Shown: piece by piece, positions 1 to 8,677 of the stretch
Layout of the letters: every line of letters starts with the position of its first letter
Numbering within the stretch: position 1 is the first letter of the stretch
Source: Zunongwangia endophytica
Lineage (GTDB): Bacteria; Bacteroidota; Bacteroidia; Flavobacteriales; Flavobacteriaceae
DNA: 64,000 nucleotides
Assembly: GCF_030409505.1 (NCBI RefSeq)
Contig: NZ_JAUFPZ010000002.1
Span: 1,929,501-1,993,500 of the forward strand
Direction of reading: 5' to 3'
Position numbers and translations under genes: made by a program
Notes under the pieces: model-generated
Told to the model about the DNA's origin: nothing
Databases searched by the model: none
Seen by the model: only the letters and a program-made list of their open reading frames with translations

Positions 1-455
1 TTATAAGCCCCCTCTGAAATTGCCGGAGAAATACCCGTCCAGTGTAAAAGACCGGCATCATCTAAAATGTTATCCCAATTTACAGAATCTGGTGTTATAT
101 TAGCGAAGCTTCCATGTAAACGATTGTATGCGATTTTACTAGCACGCATTCCAGAACCCACCTCTAAAAAATAAAGGCCTAACGGGTAATCTACTTTATT
201 TACCGCAGAAACATCAATTCCGAATTTTCGCATAGCGGTGATCGCTGCATCCCCCACTAAATCGTTTGAAACATTAGTTACTTGTTGCGTTTTTTCTCCA
301 AAATAAGAGAGTGAAGCCGCGACATTCATTTCAGTTCCTCCAAAATAAAAATCCATGGAAGAAGCCTGCGGAAGCTTTCTGTTTTCCGCAGGCGATAATC
401 GCATTAAAACTTCCCCGAAGGAAACGATCTTTTTATGTTGATTTGATTTCTTCAT
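1..455 (-). CDS. kdgK: 2-keto-3-deoxygluconate kinase (PfkB family), N-terminal part
   Basis: Partial gene. The start codon is at 455-453 and the C-terminal half lies outside the window. The visible 151 residues begin MKKSNQHKKIVSFGEVLMRL and contain the PfkB/ribokinase N-terminal pattern (FGE near residue 13, then FGGTEMNVAASLSYFG), which forms the sugar-binding lid and first Rossmann segment. The ATG follows directly on the uxaC stop codon (456-458) with no gap, so it is the last visible gene of kduI-kduD-uxaC-kdgK. That context points to 2-keto-3-deoxygluconate as substrate, phosphorylated to KDPG for Entner-Doudoroff cleavage. The substrate is inferred from context; other PfkB sugar kinases look alike at this end. 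Confidence 0.85.
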   Translation of the reverse strand, partial: MKKSNQHKKIVSFGEVLMRLSPAENRKLPQASSMDFYFGGTEMNVAASLSYFGEKTQQVTNVSNDLVGDAAITAMRKFGIDVSAVNKVDYPLGLYFLEVGSGMRASKIAYNRLHGSFANITPDSVNWDNILDDAGLLHWTGISPAISEGAY

Positions 456-1859
456 CTAAAAATTGAAATAATCATTGGCATTTCCGTAGCAAATATTAGA
501 AATAGTTTTTCCAACTAATTCCATGTCTTCCGGTAGTTCTCCCGAAGCTATTTCTTTTCCGAAGAGATTACATAACACTCTTCTAAAATATTCGTGTCTT
601 GGGAAAGAAAGAAAACTTCTAGAGTCGGTTAACATTCCAATAAAACAGCTAATTAATCCCATATTAGAAAGTGCATTCATCTGTCTTTCCATACCATCTT
701 TCTGGTCTAAAAACCACCAACCAGAACCTAACTGTACTTTTCCTTTTACACTACCGTCATTAAAATTACCAATCATTGTGGCAAAAATCTCGTTATCGGA
801 AGGATTAAGATTGTATAAAATGGTTTTGGTTAATTTATCTTTTCCGTCGAGCGTGTCTAAAAATTTAGAAAGCTTTTCAGCCTGATTATAATCCCCAATA
901 GAATCCCAACCTGTATCTGGCCCTAATTGCGCCAACATACGTTTGTTGTTATTACGAAGCGCTCCTAAATGGAATTGCTGTACCCATCCATATTGATGAT
1001 AAGTCTCACCTAAAAATAAAAGTATGGCAGTTTTAAATTTCTCTATATCACCAAATGAGATTTCTTTTCCTGCAAGTTTACTTTTAAATACAGCGTTTAC
1101 TTCAGCTTCTGTGAATTCCTCATAGCTCATAGAATTTAACCCATGATCACATAATTTGCATCCATTTTCATCGAAATATTGAATACGCTTTAAAAGTGCA
1201 TCTTTTAGATCCTGAAAACTCTGAATATCTATCTCGGCAACTTTACCTAATTCTTTCAAGTAATCGGTATAACCATCTGCATCAATTAAAATTGATTTGT
1301 CTGGACGAAAAGCTGTACTAACTTTTACCCCGATATTTTGTTCTTTAATGGTTTGATGATGTTTTAAGTTGTCTGTTGGATCTTCTGTAGTACATAAAGT
1401 TTCTACATTCATCTTATTCAACAAACCTCTACAAGAATTTTCTTTCTGTTGAAGTTGCGCATTTACATTTTCATAAATTGAAGAAGCATTTTTTTCATTT
1501 AGCAACTCCTCAATCCCGAAATAACGTTTTAACTCTAAATGCGTCCAGTGATATAACGGGTTTCTAAGTGTATGCGGAACTGTTTTCCCCCACGCCTCAA
1601 ACTTTTCTTTATCACTTGCATCGCCGGTAATAAACTTTTCGTTTATCCCTAAAGTTCGCATCGCACGCCACTTATAGTGATCCCCTGCCAACCACACTTT
1701 AGAAATATTTTCGAATTGTGTATCGGCAGCGATCTGCGCTGGAGGTAAATGATTATGGTAATCGATAATTGGTTGATCTTTTGCATAAGAATGATACAGC
1801 TCTTCTGCATACTTATTCTCTAAAAGGAAATTATCGGTTATAAATGTTTTTGTACTCAT
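456..1859 (-). CDS. uxaC: Glucuronate isomerase (uronate isomerase)
   Basis: Interconverts D-glucuronate and D-fructuronate (also galacturonate/tagaturonate) in the cytoplasm. The protein shows the UxaC hallmarks: an N-terminal TDNFLLEN stretch, the metal-binding DYHNHLPP motif, WLAGDHYKWRAMR, and a C-terminal SFPRHEYFRRVLCNLFG block. An upstream in-frame ATG at 1874 would add five residues (MKIRK). I prefer the ATG at 1859 because family members begin just before K-T-F-I-x-D-x-F-L-L. About 467 residues, the normal family length. It lies 29 bp after kduD and touches kdgK. It links glucuronate released by the GH115 enzyme to the fructuronate reductase and mannonate dehydratase encoded in the neighbouring operon. 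Confidence 0.95.
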   Translation of the reverse strand: MSTKTFITDNFLLENKYAEELYHSYAKDQPIIDYHNHLPPAQIAADTQFENISKVWLAGDHYKWRAMRTLGINEKFITGDASDKEKFEAWGKTVPHTLRNPLYHWTHLELKRYFGIEELLNEKNASSIYENVNAQLQQKENSCRGLLNKMNVETLCTTEDPTDNLKHHQTIKEQNIGVKVSTAFRPDKSILIDADGYTDYLKELGKVAEIDIQSFQDLKDALLKRIQYFDENGCKLCDHGLNSMSYEEFTEAEVNAVFKSKLAGKEISFGDIEKFKTAILLFLGETYHQYGWVQQFHLGALRNNNKRMLAQLGPDTGWDSIGDYNQAEKLSKFLDTLDGKDKLTKTILYNLNPSDNEIFATMIGNFNDGSVKGKVQLGSGWWFLDQKDGMERQMNALSNMGLISCFIGMLTDSRSFLSFPRHEYFRRVLCNLFGKEIASGELPEDMELVGKTISNICYGNANDYFNF

Positions 1860-1888
1860 TTTTCTTATTTTCAATATTTTGAGAAAAA

Positions 1889-2650
1889 TTATCTTCCCAT
1901 CCAGCCGCCATCTACGGTCACGATACTACCACTCATATAATCACTAGCTTCTGAAGCTAAAAATATAGTGGGACCTTTGAAGTCTTTTGGTTCACCCCAA
2001 CGTCCTGCCGGTATTCTGGCTAATATAGCTTCGCTTCTTTCCTCATTATCTCGCAAAGCCTGAGTGTTATCTGTAGCAATGTAACCAGGAGCAATTGCAT
2101 TAACCTGAACGCCTTTGCCAGCCCATTCGTTAGAAAAAGCCATCGTCAATTGACCAATTGCACCTTTAGAAGCAGCATAACCAGGAACGGTAATTCCGCC
2201 TTGGAAGGTTAACAACGAAGCGGTAAAAATCACTTTACCGTGACCACGCTCAATCATTTCTTTTCCTATTTCCCGAGTTAAAATGAATTGCGCATTTTGG
2301 TTTACTTCAATCACTTTATCCCAATATTCGTCTGGATGCTCTGCTGCAGGCTTACGCATTATCGTACCCGCGTTATTGATTAAAATATCTATTTGTGGAT
2401 TTTCAGATTTTGCTTTCTCAATAAATGCATAAAGTGATTTTCTATCTGAAAAATCACACTGATATCCTGTAAAATCTTTTCCTATTTCTTTGATTCGCTT
2501 TTCGATTGCCGAACCTTCTAATTCTAAAGAAGCAGAAACTCCAAGAATATTTGCTCCGGCTTCTGCTAAGGCTTCTGCCATGGCAAAACCTATCCCACGT
2601 TTACATCCGGTTACTAAAGCTGTTTTTCCTTCTAAACTAAATAAACTCAT
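1889..2650 (-). CDS. kduD: 2-dehydro-3-deoxy-D-gluconate 5-dehydrogenase
   Basis: Classical short-chain dehydrogenase of 253 residues. The NAD(P)-binding TGCKRGIG motif is near residue 15, NNAG near residue 91, a catalytic serine lies in the ASLL segment, and YAASK is near residue 158. In the DKI pathway it reduces 3-deoxy-D-glycero-2,5-hexodiulosonate (DKII) to 2-keto-3-deoxygluconate. The specific assignment rests on its position 9 bp after kduI and on the GGWMGR C-terminus typical of KduD. It is part of the kduI-kduD-uxaC-kdgK operon for unsaturated uronates from polysaccharide lyase products. By sequence alone other SDR substrates would be possible. Confidence 0.9.
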   Translation of the reverse strand: MSLFSLEGKTALVTGCKRGIGFAMAEALAEAGANILGVSASLELEGSAIEKRIKEIGKDFTGYQCDFSDRKSLYAFIEKAKSENPQIDILINNAGTIMRKPAAEHPDEYWDKVIEVNQNAQFILTREIGKEMIERGHGKVIFTASLLTFQGGITVPGYAASKGAIGQLTMAFSNEWAGKGVQVNAIAPGYIATDNTQALRDNEERSEAILARIPAGRWGEPKDFKGPTIFLASEASDYMSGSIVTVDGGWMGR

Positions 2651-2659
2651 AATTGCTTC

Positions 2660-3493
2660 TTATTTAAGTTCGTCTGGAGTTACTTTATCCATATCTCCGT
2701 AATCTAAATTCTCACCTGCCATTCCCCAAATAAACGTATAGTTTGAAGTTCCTGCACCGGCGTGAATAGACCATTCCGGAGAAATAATGGCTTGGTGATT
2801 TTTCATAAATACGTGACGAGTTTCATGAGGTTGTCCCATAAAGTGGCTAATGGTTTGCCCTTCTTCTAAATCGAAGTAAAAATAAACTTCCATTCTACGC
2901 TCGTGCGTGTGTGGTGGCATTGTGTTCCATACTGAACCTTCTTGAAGTTCTGTCATCCCCATTTGAAGCTGACAAGTTTCTACCACGCTATTGACGATTA
3001 ATTTATTAATCACACGTTTGTTCGAAGTTTTACTATCTCCCAACTCAACGATCTCTGCCTCTGCTCTAGTTACTTTTTTGGTAGGATTTACTCTATGTGC
3101 AGGCGCCGAATTAATATAAAAATAAGGCTGCTCGTCTGTAGCTTCGAAAATTACCTCTTTAGATCCTCTACCTACGTAAATAGCTTCACGATGACCAATT
3201 TCATAAACTTCACCATCCACGGTTACTTTACCTTTACCACCTACATTTATAACCCCTAATTCACGACGATCTAGAAAGTTTTCTGCTTTTAACTCGTCGA
3301 TAGGTTCCAATTTCAAAGCTTTATCAACCGGAAATGCACCCCCTGCTATATAGCGGTCATACATGGTATAGGTTAATTTTATTTCATCTTTTACAAACAG
3401 CTCCGGAATAAGAAAATGTTTACGAAGTTCTTCTGTTGTATATCTTTTCACATCTTCGGGATGATGTGCATATCTAAATTCTGATGTTGTCAT
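2660..3493 (-). CDS. kduI: 5-keto-4-deoxyuronate isomerase
   Basis: A cupin-fold isomerase of 277 residues, the usual KduI length, that converts 4-deoxy-L-threo-5-hexosulose uronate (DKI) to DKII. The sequence starts MTTSEFRYAHHPEDVKRYTT, as KduI proteins do. It contains the metal-binding cupin segment around MPPHTHERRMEVYFYF (two His and Glu) and a later SIHAGAGTSNYTFIWGMAGEN. First gene of the operon, with kduD starting 9 bp downstream. A LacI-type palindrome (3603-3616) and a TAnnTTTG-like box on this strand (3540-3547, minus-strand reading TAATTTTG) lie upstream. Confidence 0.95.
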   Translation of the reverse strand: MTTSEFRYAHHPEDVKRYTTEELRKHFLIPELFVKDEIKLTYTMYDRYIAGGAFPVDKALKLEPIDELKAENFLDRRELGVINVGGKGKVTVDGEVYEIGHREAIYVGRGSKEVIFEATDEQPYFYINSAPAHRVNPTKKVTRAEAEIVELGDSKTSNKRVINKLIVNSVVETCQLQMGMTELQEGSVWNTMPPHTHERRMEVYFYFDLEEGQTISHFMGQPHETRHVFMKNHQAIISPEWSIHAGAGTSNYTFIWGMAGENLDYGDMDKVTPDELK

Positions 3494-3539
3494 AATTTTA
3501 GTTATTTTCTGATTTTGTATGGTAAAAGAGCAAGTTATT

Positions 3540-3547
3540 CAAAATTA
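3540..3547 (-). promoter_or_regulatory. Candidate -7 box of the kduI operon
   Basis: On the minus strand this reads TAATTTTG, a full match to the Bacteroidota -7 consensus TAnnTTTG, 46 bp before the kduI ATG. The matching -33 element is weak: TAG instead of TTG at a 19-bp spacing. The call is therefore tentative. Confidence 0.4.
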
Positions 3548-3602
3548 TTGAAAATTGCATCCCGGACTAGCCTGAGAAATATTTGATACTAATTTAGAAT
3601 TA

Positions 3603-3616
3603 TGCAATCGATTACA
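3603..3616. promoter_or_regulatory. LacI-family operator-like palindrome upstream of kduI
   Basis: The sequence tgcaatcgattaca is a near-perfect 14-bp inverted repeat (12 of 14 positions symmetric) with the central CG typical of LacI/CcpA-type operators (TGnAAnCGnTnnCA). It sits in the 184-bp gap between the SDR gene and kduI, 110 bp upstream of the kduI start. The regulator is not in this window. The site is read directly; the regulator family is inferred. Confidence 0.5.
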
Positions 3617-3677
3617 CAAATTATTCTTCTCTTTTTTTAGTAAAGATTTAATATAATCTTAGTTTAGAAATTATTTA

Positions 3678-4484
3678 TTAAACTCCACTAAACGCATTAA
3701 AGCCACCATCGATAGGAATTACTGTTCCAGTGACGAAAGCTGAGGCGTTGCTAGCTAACCATACCGCAGCGCCCTGCAATTCTTCTGGTTCTCCAAAACG
3801 TCCCATAGGAGTTTGATTCACAATTCTTTGTCCGCGGCTGGTTAAAGAACCATCTTCGTTTAATAATAGATCTCGGTTTTGTTCCCCTACGAAAAATCCA
3901 GGGGCGATAGCATTTACGCGCAAACCTTCGCCATACTTATGATTCATTTCTACGGAAAGCCATTTAGTAAAATTATCTATCGCTGCTTTAGAAGCTGAAT
4001 AACCCATCACTCGAGTAATTGTTCGCTGCGCTGCCATAGAAGAGATGTTTATGATACTTCCCTTTTTCTGTTTTACCATTTCTTCAGCAAAAACAAGTGT
4101 TGGTAATACGGTTCCGTTGAAGTTCAATTGATTTACACCATCTAAGGCTTCCATAGAAAGATCAAAAAATTCCTGATCTGGAGTAATCACCGCGCCTTTT
4201 TTATTTCCGCCGGCGCCATTTACCAGGATATCAATACTTCCCCATTCCGAAAGTACTTTTTCCTTTGCGCTTTTTAAACTTGATCTATCCAAAACATCAG
4301 CGACCAAGGCTAGAGCTTCTCCTCCATTATTTTTAATTTCTTCAACTCTACTATTAACTGTTTCTTTCGTTCTACCCAAAATGGCCACTTTAGCGCCGTT
4401 TTTGGATAAACCATGAGCGATTGCTCCGCCTAAAACTCCGTTTCCTCCAGTAACAATAGCTACTTTTCCGTTTAATTCAAACAT
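3678..4484 (-). CDS. SDR-family oxidoreductase, probable D-fructuronate reductase (D-mannonate oxidoreductase)
   Basis: A 268-residue short-chain dehydrogenase with TGGNGVLGGAIA near residue 12, NGAGG near residue 90, and YSASK as the catalytic Tyr-Lys pair. It starts 4 bp after uxuA and is in one transcription unit with GH115 and uxuA. No classical UxuB (a long-chain dehydrogenase of about 490 residues) is present in the window, and this SDR fills exactly the missing step, fructuronate to mannonate. Family knowledge: SDR enzymes next to uxuA do this in several bacteria. The specific substrate is inferred from the operon. The insert KKGAVITPDQEFFDLSMEAL is longer than in kduD and sets the two SDRs apart. 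Confidence 0.8.
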   Translation of the reverse strand: MFELNGKVAIVTGGNGVLGGAIAHGLSKNGAKVAILGRTKETVNSRVEEIKNNGGEALALVADVLDRSSLKSAKEKVLSEWGSIDILVNGAGGNKKGAVITPDQEFFDLSMEALDGVNQLNFNGTVLPTLVFAEEMVKQKKGSIINISSMAAQRTITRVMGYSASKAAIDNFTKWLSVEMNHKYGEGLRVNAIAPGFFVGEQNRDLLLNEDGSLTSRGQRIVNQTPMGRFGEPEELQGAAVWLASNASAFVTGTVIPIDGGFNAFSGV

Positions 4485-4488
4485 ATAA

Positions 4489-5673
4489 TTATTTCAATGC
4501 GTTTATAATTCCGAATTCTAATCCTCGTAATTCTGCTAAACCACGCAACCTTCCTATTGCAGAATATCCAGGATAATAAGGTTTCCCTTGGTCGTCCATC
4601 ATTTCGTGACCGTGATCTGGTCGCATCGGTAAAAGTCTATTTTTGCCTTTAGAGCATTCATAAAAATTCTTTACCAAATCGAACATTTTAGCGCTTCCTT
4701 CTAAATGATTGGCTTCATAAAAATGATAAGGTTTTACACGATTTACTGAGCGTAGATGCACAAAATGAATTCTATCATACCAAGTTTTTATAATCTCGGG
4801 AAGATTATTTTCTTCCGAAGCGCCTAAACTTCCACTACAAAATGTTAGTCCGTTATGCTTTGATGGGACTTTTTCAAAAATAAATTTCAAGTCTTCAGCA
4901 TTGCTCACAATTCTGGGAAGTCCAAAAACCGGCCACGGCGGATCATCCGGATGTACCGCTAAAACTACATTATACTTTTCAGCAACCGGAATTACCGCCT
5001 CTAGAAAATAAATCATATTATCCTGAAGTTGTTCTCTGGAGATATTATCGTATTGCGCCAATCCATTTTTCAACTTTTCAATAGTAAATCCGTCTTTATC
5101 GCCAGGAAGCGCCATTAAAAGACTTTGCTTTAAAACTTTAATTTCTTCGTCGGAAAGACTATCGTATTTCTCACGCGCTTTTTGCAAAATATCATCAGAA
5201 TACGATTTTTCAGCATCTTTGCGTTGCAACATATAAACATCGAAAATCACTACATCGATCATTTCGTGTAATAAAGCCGTGCTTCCGTCTTCTAATTCAA
5301 ACCGAACGTTTGTTCTTAGCCAGTCCAAAATAGGCATAAAATTGTAACAAATTGTTTTAACGCCACAAGCCGCTAAATTTTTGATACTTTCTTTATAATT
5401 TTCGATTAACTGATCTCTTTCTGGTCGTCCTTGTTTTATAAACTCATGCACTGGTAAGCTTTCTACAACATTCCAATGTAATTTAAAAGAATGTAATCGA
5501 TTGCTCTCTTCTAGCAAATTAATTCGTTCCTGAATAGCCTCCTGTGACCAAATATCGCCAACAGGAATTTGATGCAATGCCGTAACCACACCATGCGCAC
5601 CAGCTTGTTTTATAGAATTTAGCGATACCGGATCATCGGGACCATACCATCGCCAGCTTTGTTCGAAAATCAT
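4489..5673 (-). CDS. uxuA: Mannonate dehydratase
   Basis: Dehydrates D-mannonate to 2-keto-3-deoxygluconate. The 394-residue protein starts MIFEQSWRWYGPDDPVSLNS, a UxuA signature, and continues with GAHGVVTALHQIPVG. Metal-ligand segments typical of this TIM-barrel family are VHPDDPPWPVFGLPRI and MRPDHGHEMMDDQGKPYYPGYSAIGRLRGLAE near the C-terminus. Length is normal. The gene starts 9 bp after the GH115 stop and is followed 4 bp later by the SDR, giving the unit GH115-uxuA-SDR in which the debranching enzyme is co-transcribed with the catabolic enzymes for the released glucuronate. Confidence 0.97.
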   Translation of the reverse strand: MIFEQSWRWYGPDDPVSLNSIKQAGAHGVVTALHQIPVGDIWSQEAIQERINLLEESNRLHSFKLHWNVVESLPVHEFIKQGRPERDQLIENYKESIKNLAACGVKTICYNFMPILDWLRTNVRFELEDGSTALLHEMIDVVIFDVYMLQRKDAEKSYSDDILQKAREKYDSLSDEEIKVLKQSLLMALPGDKDGFTIEKLKNGLAQYDNISREQLQDNMIYFLEAVIPVAEKYNVVLAVHPDDPPWPVFGLPRIVSNAEDLKFIFEKVPSKHNGLTFCSGSLGASEENNLPEIIKTWYDRIHFVHLRSVNRVKPYHFYEANHLEGSAKMFDLVKNFYECSKGKNRLLPMRPDHGHEMMDDQGKPYYPGYSAIGRLRGLAELRGLEFGIINALK

Positions 5674-5682
5674 TGTTTTTAT

Positions 5683-8529
5683 TTAGTTTTTTAGTTTTGT
5701 TTCCTTTAATAAACCGTAAGGTAAAGATTTATCGGTTGTTTTTAAATATATAAAATCTAAGGCAACTCCCGGATCGATCATATAAATATTTAAAGTATGT
5801 TTTCCCGGCTTTGTAAGATTTACAGGCAATTTCGCTTCAGCTTTATTACTAAGTACATTTTCTTTCCAAGTTGCACTTCTACCTTGCGTTTCAAAATTCA
5901 GAATCTTAATCGGTTCGTTATCCCATTTAACACCTATTCTCACACCATGTTTATTAGTAATTGGATGCGTTGGAAGTGCATTCAAAATTAAGACTGCTGA
6001 TTCGGCAGTACTCTCGGTCGAAATCTCGTAAGTCAGTTTAGGATGTTTCATCTGAAAATCTATAGTATCCAATGGTTTTTCATTTAAAGGCATTGCTTGC
6101 ATAACCGCCCCAGAATAACCTAAATCAGCTATCTTTTGCCATTTATAATTTCTGAAAGCTGATTGTTCCTGAAAGTTTTCAGCATACACAACGGCTAATC
6201 CGTTTTTTTCGAAAACGCCAGATTCTTGATGCTCATATTCTTTAATTTGAAGATCTATTTGATGAAAATCTCTACCTAATTGAAGTATAAAATGATCATC
6301 GTTATTTCTAGATTTTGTGTATTGATCCCAGTTTATTTGAAAATAAATTCGGTTTTGAAGTGCATTGAAATCTGAATTTAATTCGCCACTTCTATTCGAA
6401 ACCATTATCCATTCCGGTAGATCATTCAAACTCCATTTTACAATTCCTATTTTGGTAAGAAATATATCCAGAAAATAGGTATCGTTAGCGCCTTTGTAAA
6501 AAGTAGGTAACTTATTCGTTCTGTCGTGCTCACCTTCAATATAAAAATCAACTGTTTTTTCAGTATTCTTAATTTTATAATTGAATTCTGGTTTCTCGAA
6601 AACCGGTAAATTTCTAGGTTTCATAGACATGATTCCTTTCCATTTTCCATCTGAAATAGTATTATATCTCGCTGTTATCTTCTGAATACTATCGTAAGAA
6701 TCCAATGATTTTTGCTGATAGCTTTTTGCTGAAATTCGACCTTGTTTTGCATATTTTTCAGCTAAATCACGATTCAACTGTTTCTGATTCATAAACATTG
6801 CGCCCTTAATTGGATAATGTACTAATTGAAAATAGCCGTTTTTCAACGAATCTGGACTATTTTTAAAAACACGATCTGATTGCCTTCCTAAATTTTGATA
6901 TGTTTCTAATCGATGCTGAATCTCATCGCCGTAATCAAATGCTGAATATGAAGTAGACTTAACTTCCGTATTAGGTTCGGTTTGGCTCCATCCCATAAAT
7001 TCCGGTTTCCGTTCCCATGCAAAGTCGTAATATTCTTTTCTTAATGCTGAAATTTGAGTTCCTAGTTCTTTTCCGAAGATAGTTGTATAGAATTCATTTC
7101 TATGATTTTCAAGTTCCGAAGCAGATTCAAATTGACTCATATCGTAAGCCATATCCAGAAAAAGTTGCATGTTATATTCCGCAGGTTTCAAATATCCAAC
7201 ATTCAGAATCCAAATTTTACGAGCATTCATTTCATAGGCTTTATGCATTTCTTCCCAAATTAAAGCGGGATTGGTCGTACTAAGCCATAAATAATTATGT
7301 GGTCGTCCCCAATACGAAGCATGGTAATACACGCCAGAACCGCCAATACGCTCCTGTTCTTGTTGATTTCCTAATCGCCTTATATAACCATAATTATCAT
7401 CTGTCCAAACCAATGTAACGTCGTCTGGTAAATCCATTCCATGGTCATAAACATCCAAAACCTCTTTATAAATCGTGAAAGCTTGCGGAATTTCAGCAGC
7501 ATTTTTATCTCGATGTTTTTCTAGCATCGATCGCTGATTTTGTATTACCGATTCTAATACAGTAGCGGCTTCTTCGATACTGTTTACGCCTTCCATCCCG
7601 CTATCGTGAATACCACGCATTCCAACCGTAAAAATGGCATCCAAATCTTTAGATTCTTCGATTCTACTTTCCCAATATTCGTTGATTTTAGCCTTATTAT
7701 TTTTATAATCAAAATGACCAAAATCATCTTTCCACTCATCTACATTATTTCGCAACATGGGCTCTGCGTGCGAACTTCCTAAAACGATATGATATTTTTC
7801 TGCTATTTGTTTATTTCCAGGATAATGAAAAAATGCCTTGGTACTGGGATGCATAGCCGGCCAAATAGCATTTGCCTTTAGCCTTAATAATAATTCGAAG
7901 ATCTTAGCATAGGTTTTAGGGCCAATATCACCGGTTTCGGTTTCAAAATTTTTAGCGGCCCAAGGCTGCAATCCCCAATCTTCATCGTTTAAAAATATCC
8001 CGCGAAATTCTACCGAAGGTGCTTTAGAAAAATAATCCTTTTCGGTAAACTTCAATTTACCAGACTTTTTTACCGGAACATCTGCCCACCAGTACCACGG
8101 AGATACCCCATTTTTTTCAGCAAGATCGAAAACCCCATAAGCGGTTCCGCGAGGATCGGTTCCGGCGATAATAAAATGTTTCTTGTCTTTTGACCAACCT
8201 TGATAATAGCTTTCTTTCTGTTTTTTGAAAGTCTTCGGAACTGTAACTGCAAGTTGTTTCTGAATAAATTCAGCATTAATATTTCCAATTAAAATACTGC
8301 TTTTTTGAAGTGTTTCTTCAGAAGTGGAAATTGCAGGTTTATCTCCCGTAATTTTAAATAGATCTTCAGAAAGTAAATGAGCTGAAATAGAATCTAAACT
8401 GTTGCCGGTTTTTTCGTAGTAAATCGTACTTATAGAAAATCCTTCATTTTTAATTTCTTGCTTTTGGAAGCCAAAGCAATGAATAGTAATAAAGAAAAGG
8501 CAACATAAAATATATCTCAATTGGAGCAT
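5683..8529 (-). CDS. GH115 xylan alpha-1,2-glucuronidase, exported
   Basis: A 948-residue protein with an N-terminal signal peptide (hydrophobic LRYILCCLFFITIHCFGF) and GH115 hallmarks: SPWYWWADVPV around residue 144, SVEFRGIFLNDEDWGLQPWA around residue 172, MRGIHDSGMEG near residue 300, and a C-terminal domain typical of the family. GH115 enzymes remove (4-O-methyl)glucuronic acid from internal xylose residues of xylan, here probably in the periplasm or at the cell surface. First gene of the GH115-uxuA-SDR unit. The start codon overlaps a perfect palindrome (8529-8542). Some of the catalytic acids cannot be assigned with certainty by eye. Confidence 0.93.
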   Translation of the reverse strand: MLQLRYILCCLFFITIHCFGFQKQEIKNEGFSISTIYYEKTGNSLDSISAHLLSEDLFKITGDKPAISTSEETLQKSSILIGNINAEFIQKQLAVTVPKTFKKQKESYYQGWSKDKKHFIIAGTDPRGTAYGVFDLAEKNGVSPWYWWADVPVKKSGKLKFTEKDYFSKAPSVEFRGIFLNDEDWGLQPWAAKNFETETGDIGPKTYAKIFELLLRLKANAIWPAMHPSTKAFFHYPGNKQIAEKYHIVLGSSHAEPMLRNNVDEWKDDFGHFDYKNNKAKINEYWESRIEESKDLDAIFTVGMRGIHDSGMEGVNSIEEAATVLESVIQNQRSMLEKHRDKNAAEIPQAFTIYKEVLDVYDHGMDLPDDVTLVWTDDNYGYIRRLGNQQEQERIGGSGVYYHASYWGRPHNYLWLSTTNPALIWEEMHKAYEMNARKIWILNVGYLKPAEYNMQLFLDMAYDMSQFESASELENHRNEFYTTIFGKELGTQISALRKEYYDFAWERKPEFMGWSQTEPNTEVKSTSYSAFDYGDEIQHRLETYQNLGRQSDRVFKNSPDSLKNGYFQLVHYPIKGAMFMNQKQLNRDLAEKYAKQGRISAKSYQQKSLDSYDSIQKITARYNTISDGKWKGIMSMKPRNLPVFEKPEFNYKIKNTEKTVDFYIEGEHDRTNKLPTFYKGANDTYFLDIFLTKIGIVKWSLNDLPEWIMVSNRSGELNSDFNALQNRIYFQINWDQYTKSRNNDDHFILQLGRDFHQIDLQIKEYEHQESGVFEKNGLAVVYAENFQEQSAFRNYKWQKIADLGYSGAVMQAMPLNEKPLDTIDFQMKHPKLTYEISTESTAESAVLILNALPTHPITNKHGVRIGVKWDNEPIKILNFETQGRSATWKENVLSNKAEAKLPVNLTKPGKHTLNIYMIDPGVALDFIYLKTTDKSLPYGLLKETKLKN

Positions 8530-8542
8530 TAAAACGTTTTAA
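8529..8542. promoter_or_regulatory. Perfect 14-bp palindrome overlapping the GH115 start codon
   Basis: ttaaaacgttttaa is a perfect inverted repeat with a central CG, the shape of a LacI-family operator. Its first base (8529) is the A of the GH115 ATG on the minus strand, so a bound protein would cover the translation start and leader. It differs from the kduI site in the outer arms (TTAAAACG against TGCAATCG). Function is inferred. Confidence 0.45.
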
Positions 8543-8677
8543 GCATAAATATAGTAAACTGCTGAAATCGCTCGTCCTGTTCTATCATGAATTTTAATAA
8601 ATGTGCGTGGTTAAATATCTCACAAATAAATATTTCCAATTCTTTTCAGTAGTAAATTTAGATCACTAATACAGACC

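Noticed and set aside
523..885. 120-residue + strand open frame inside uxaC
   Set aside because: Antisense shadow of a well-supported gene, with no family features.
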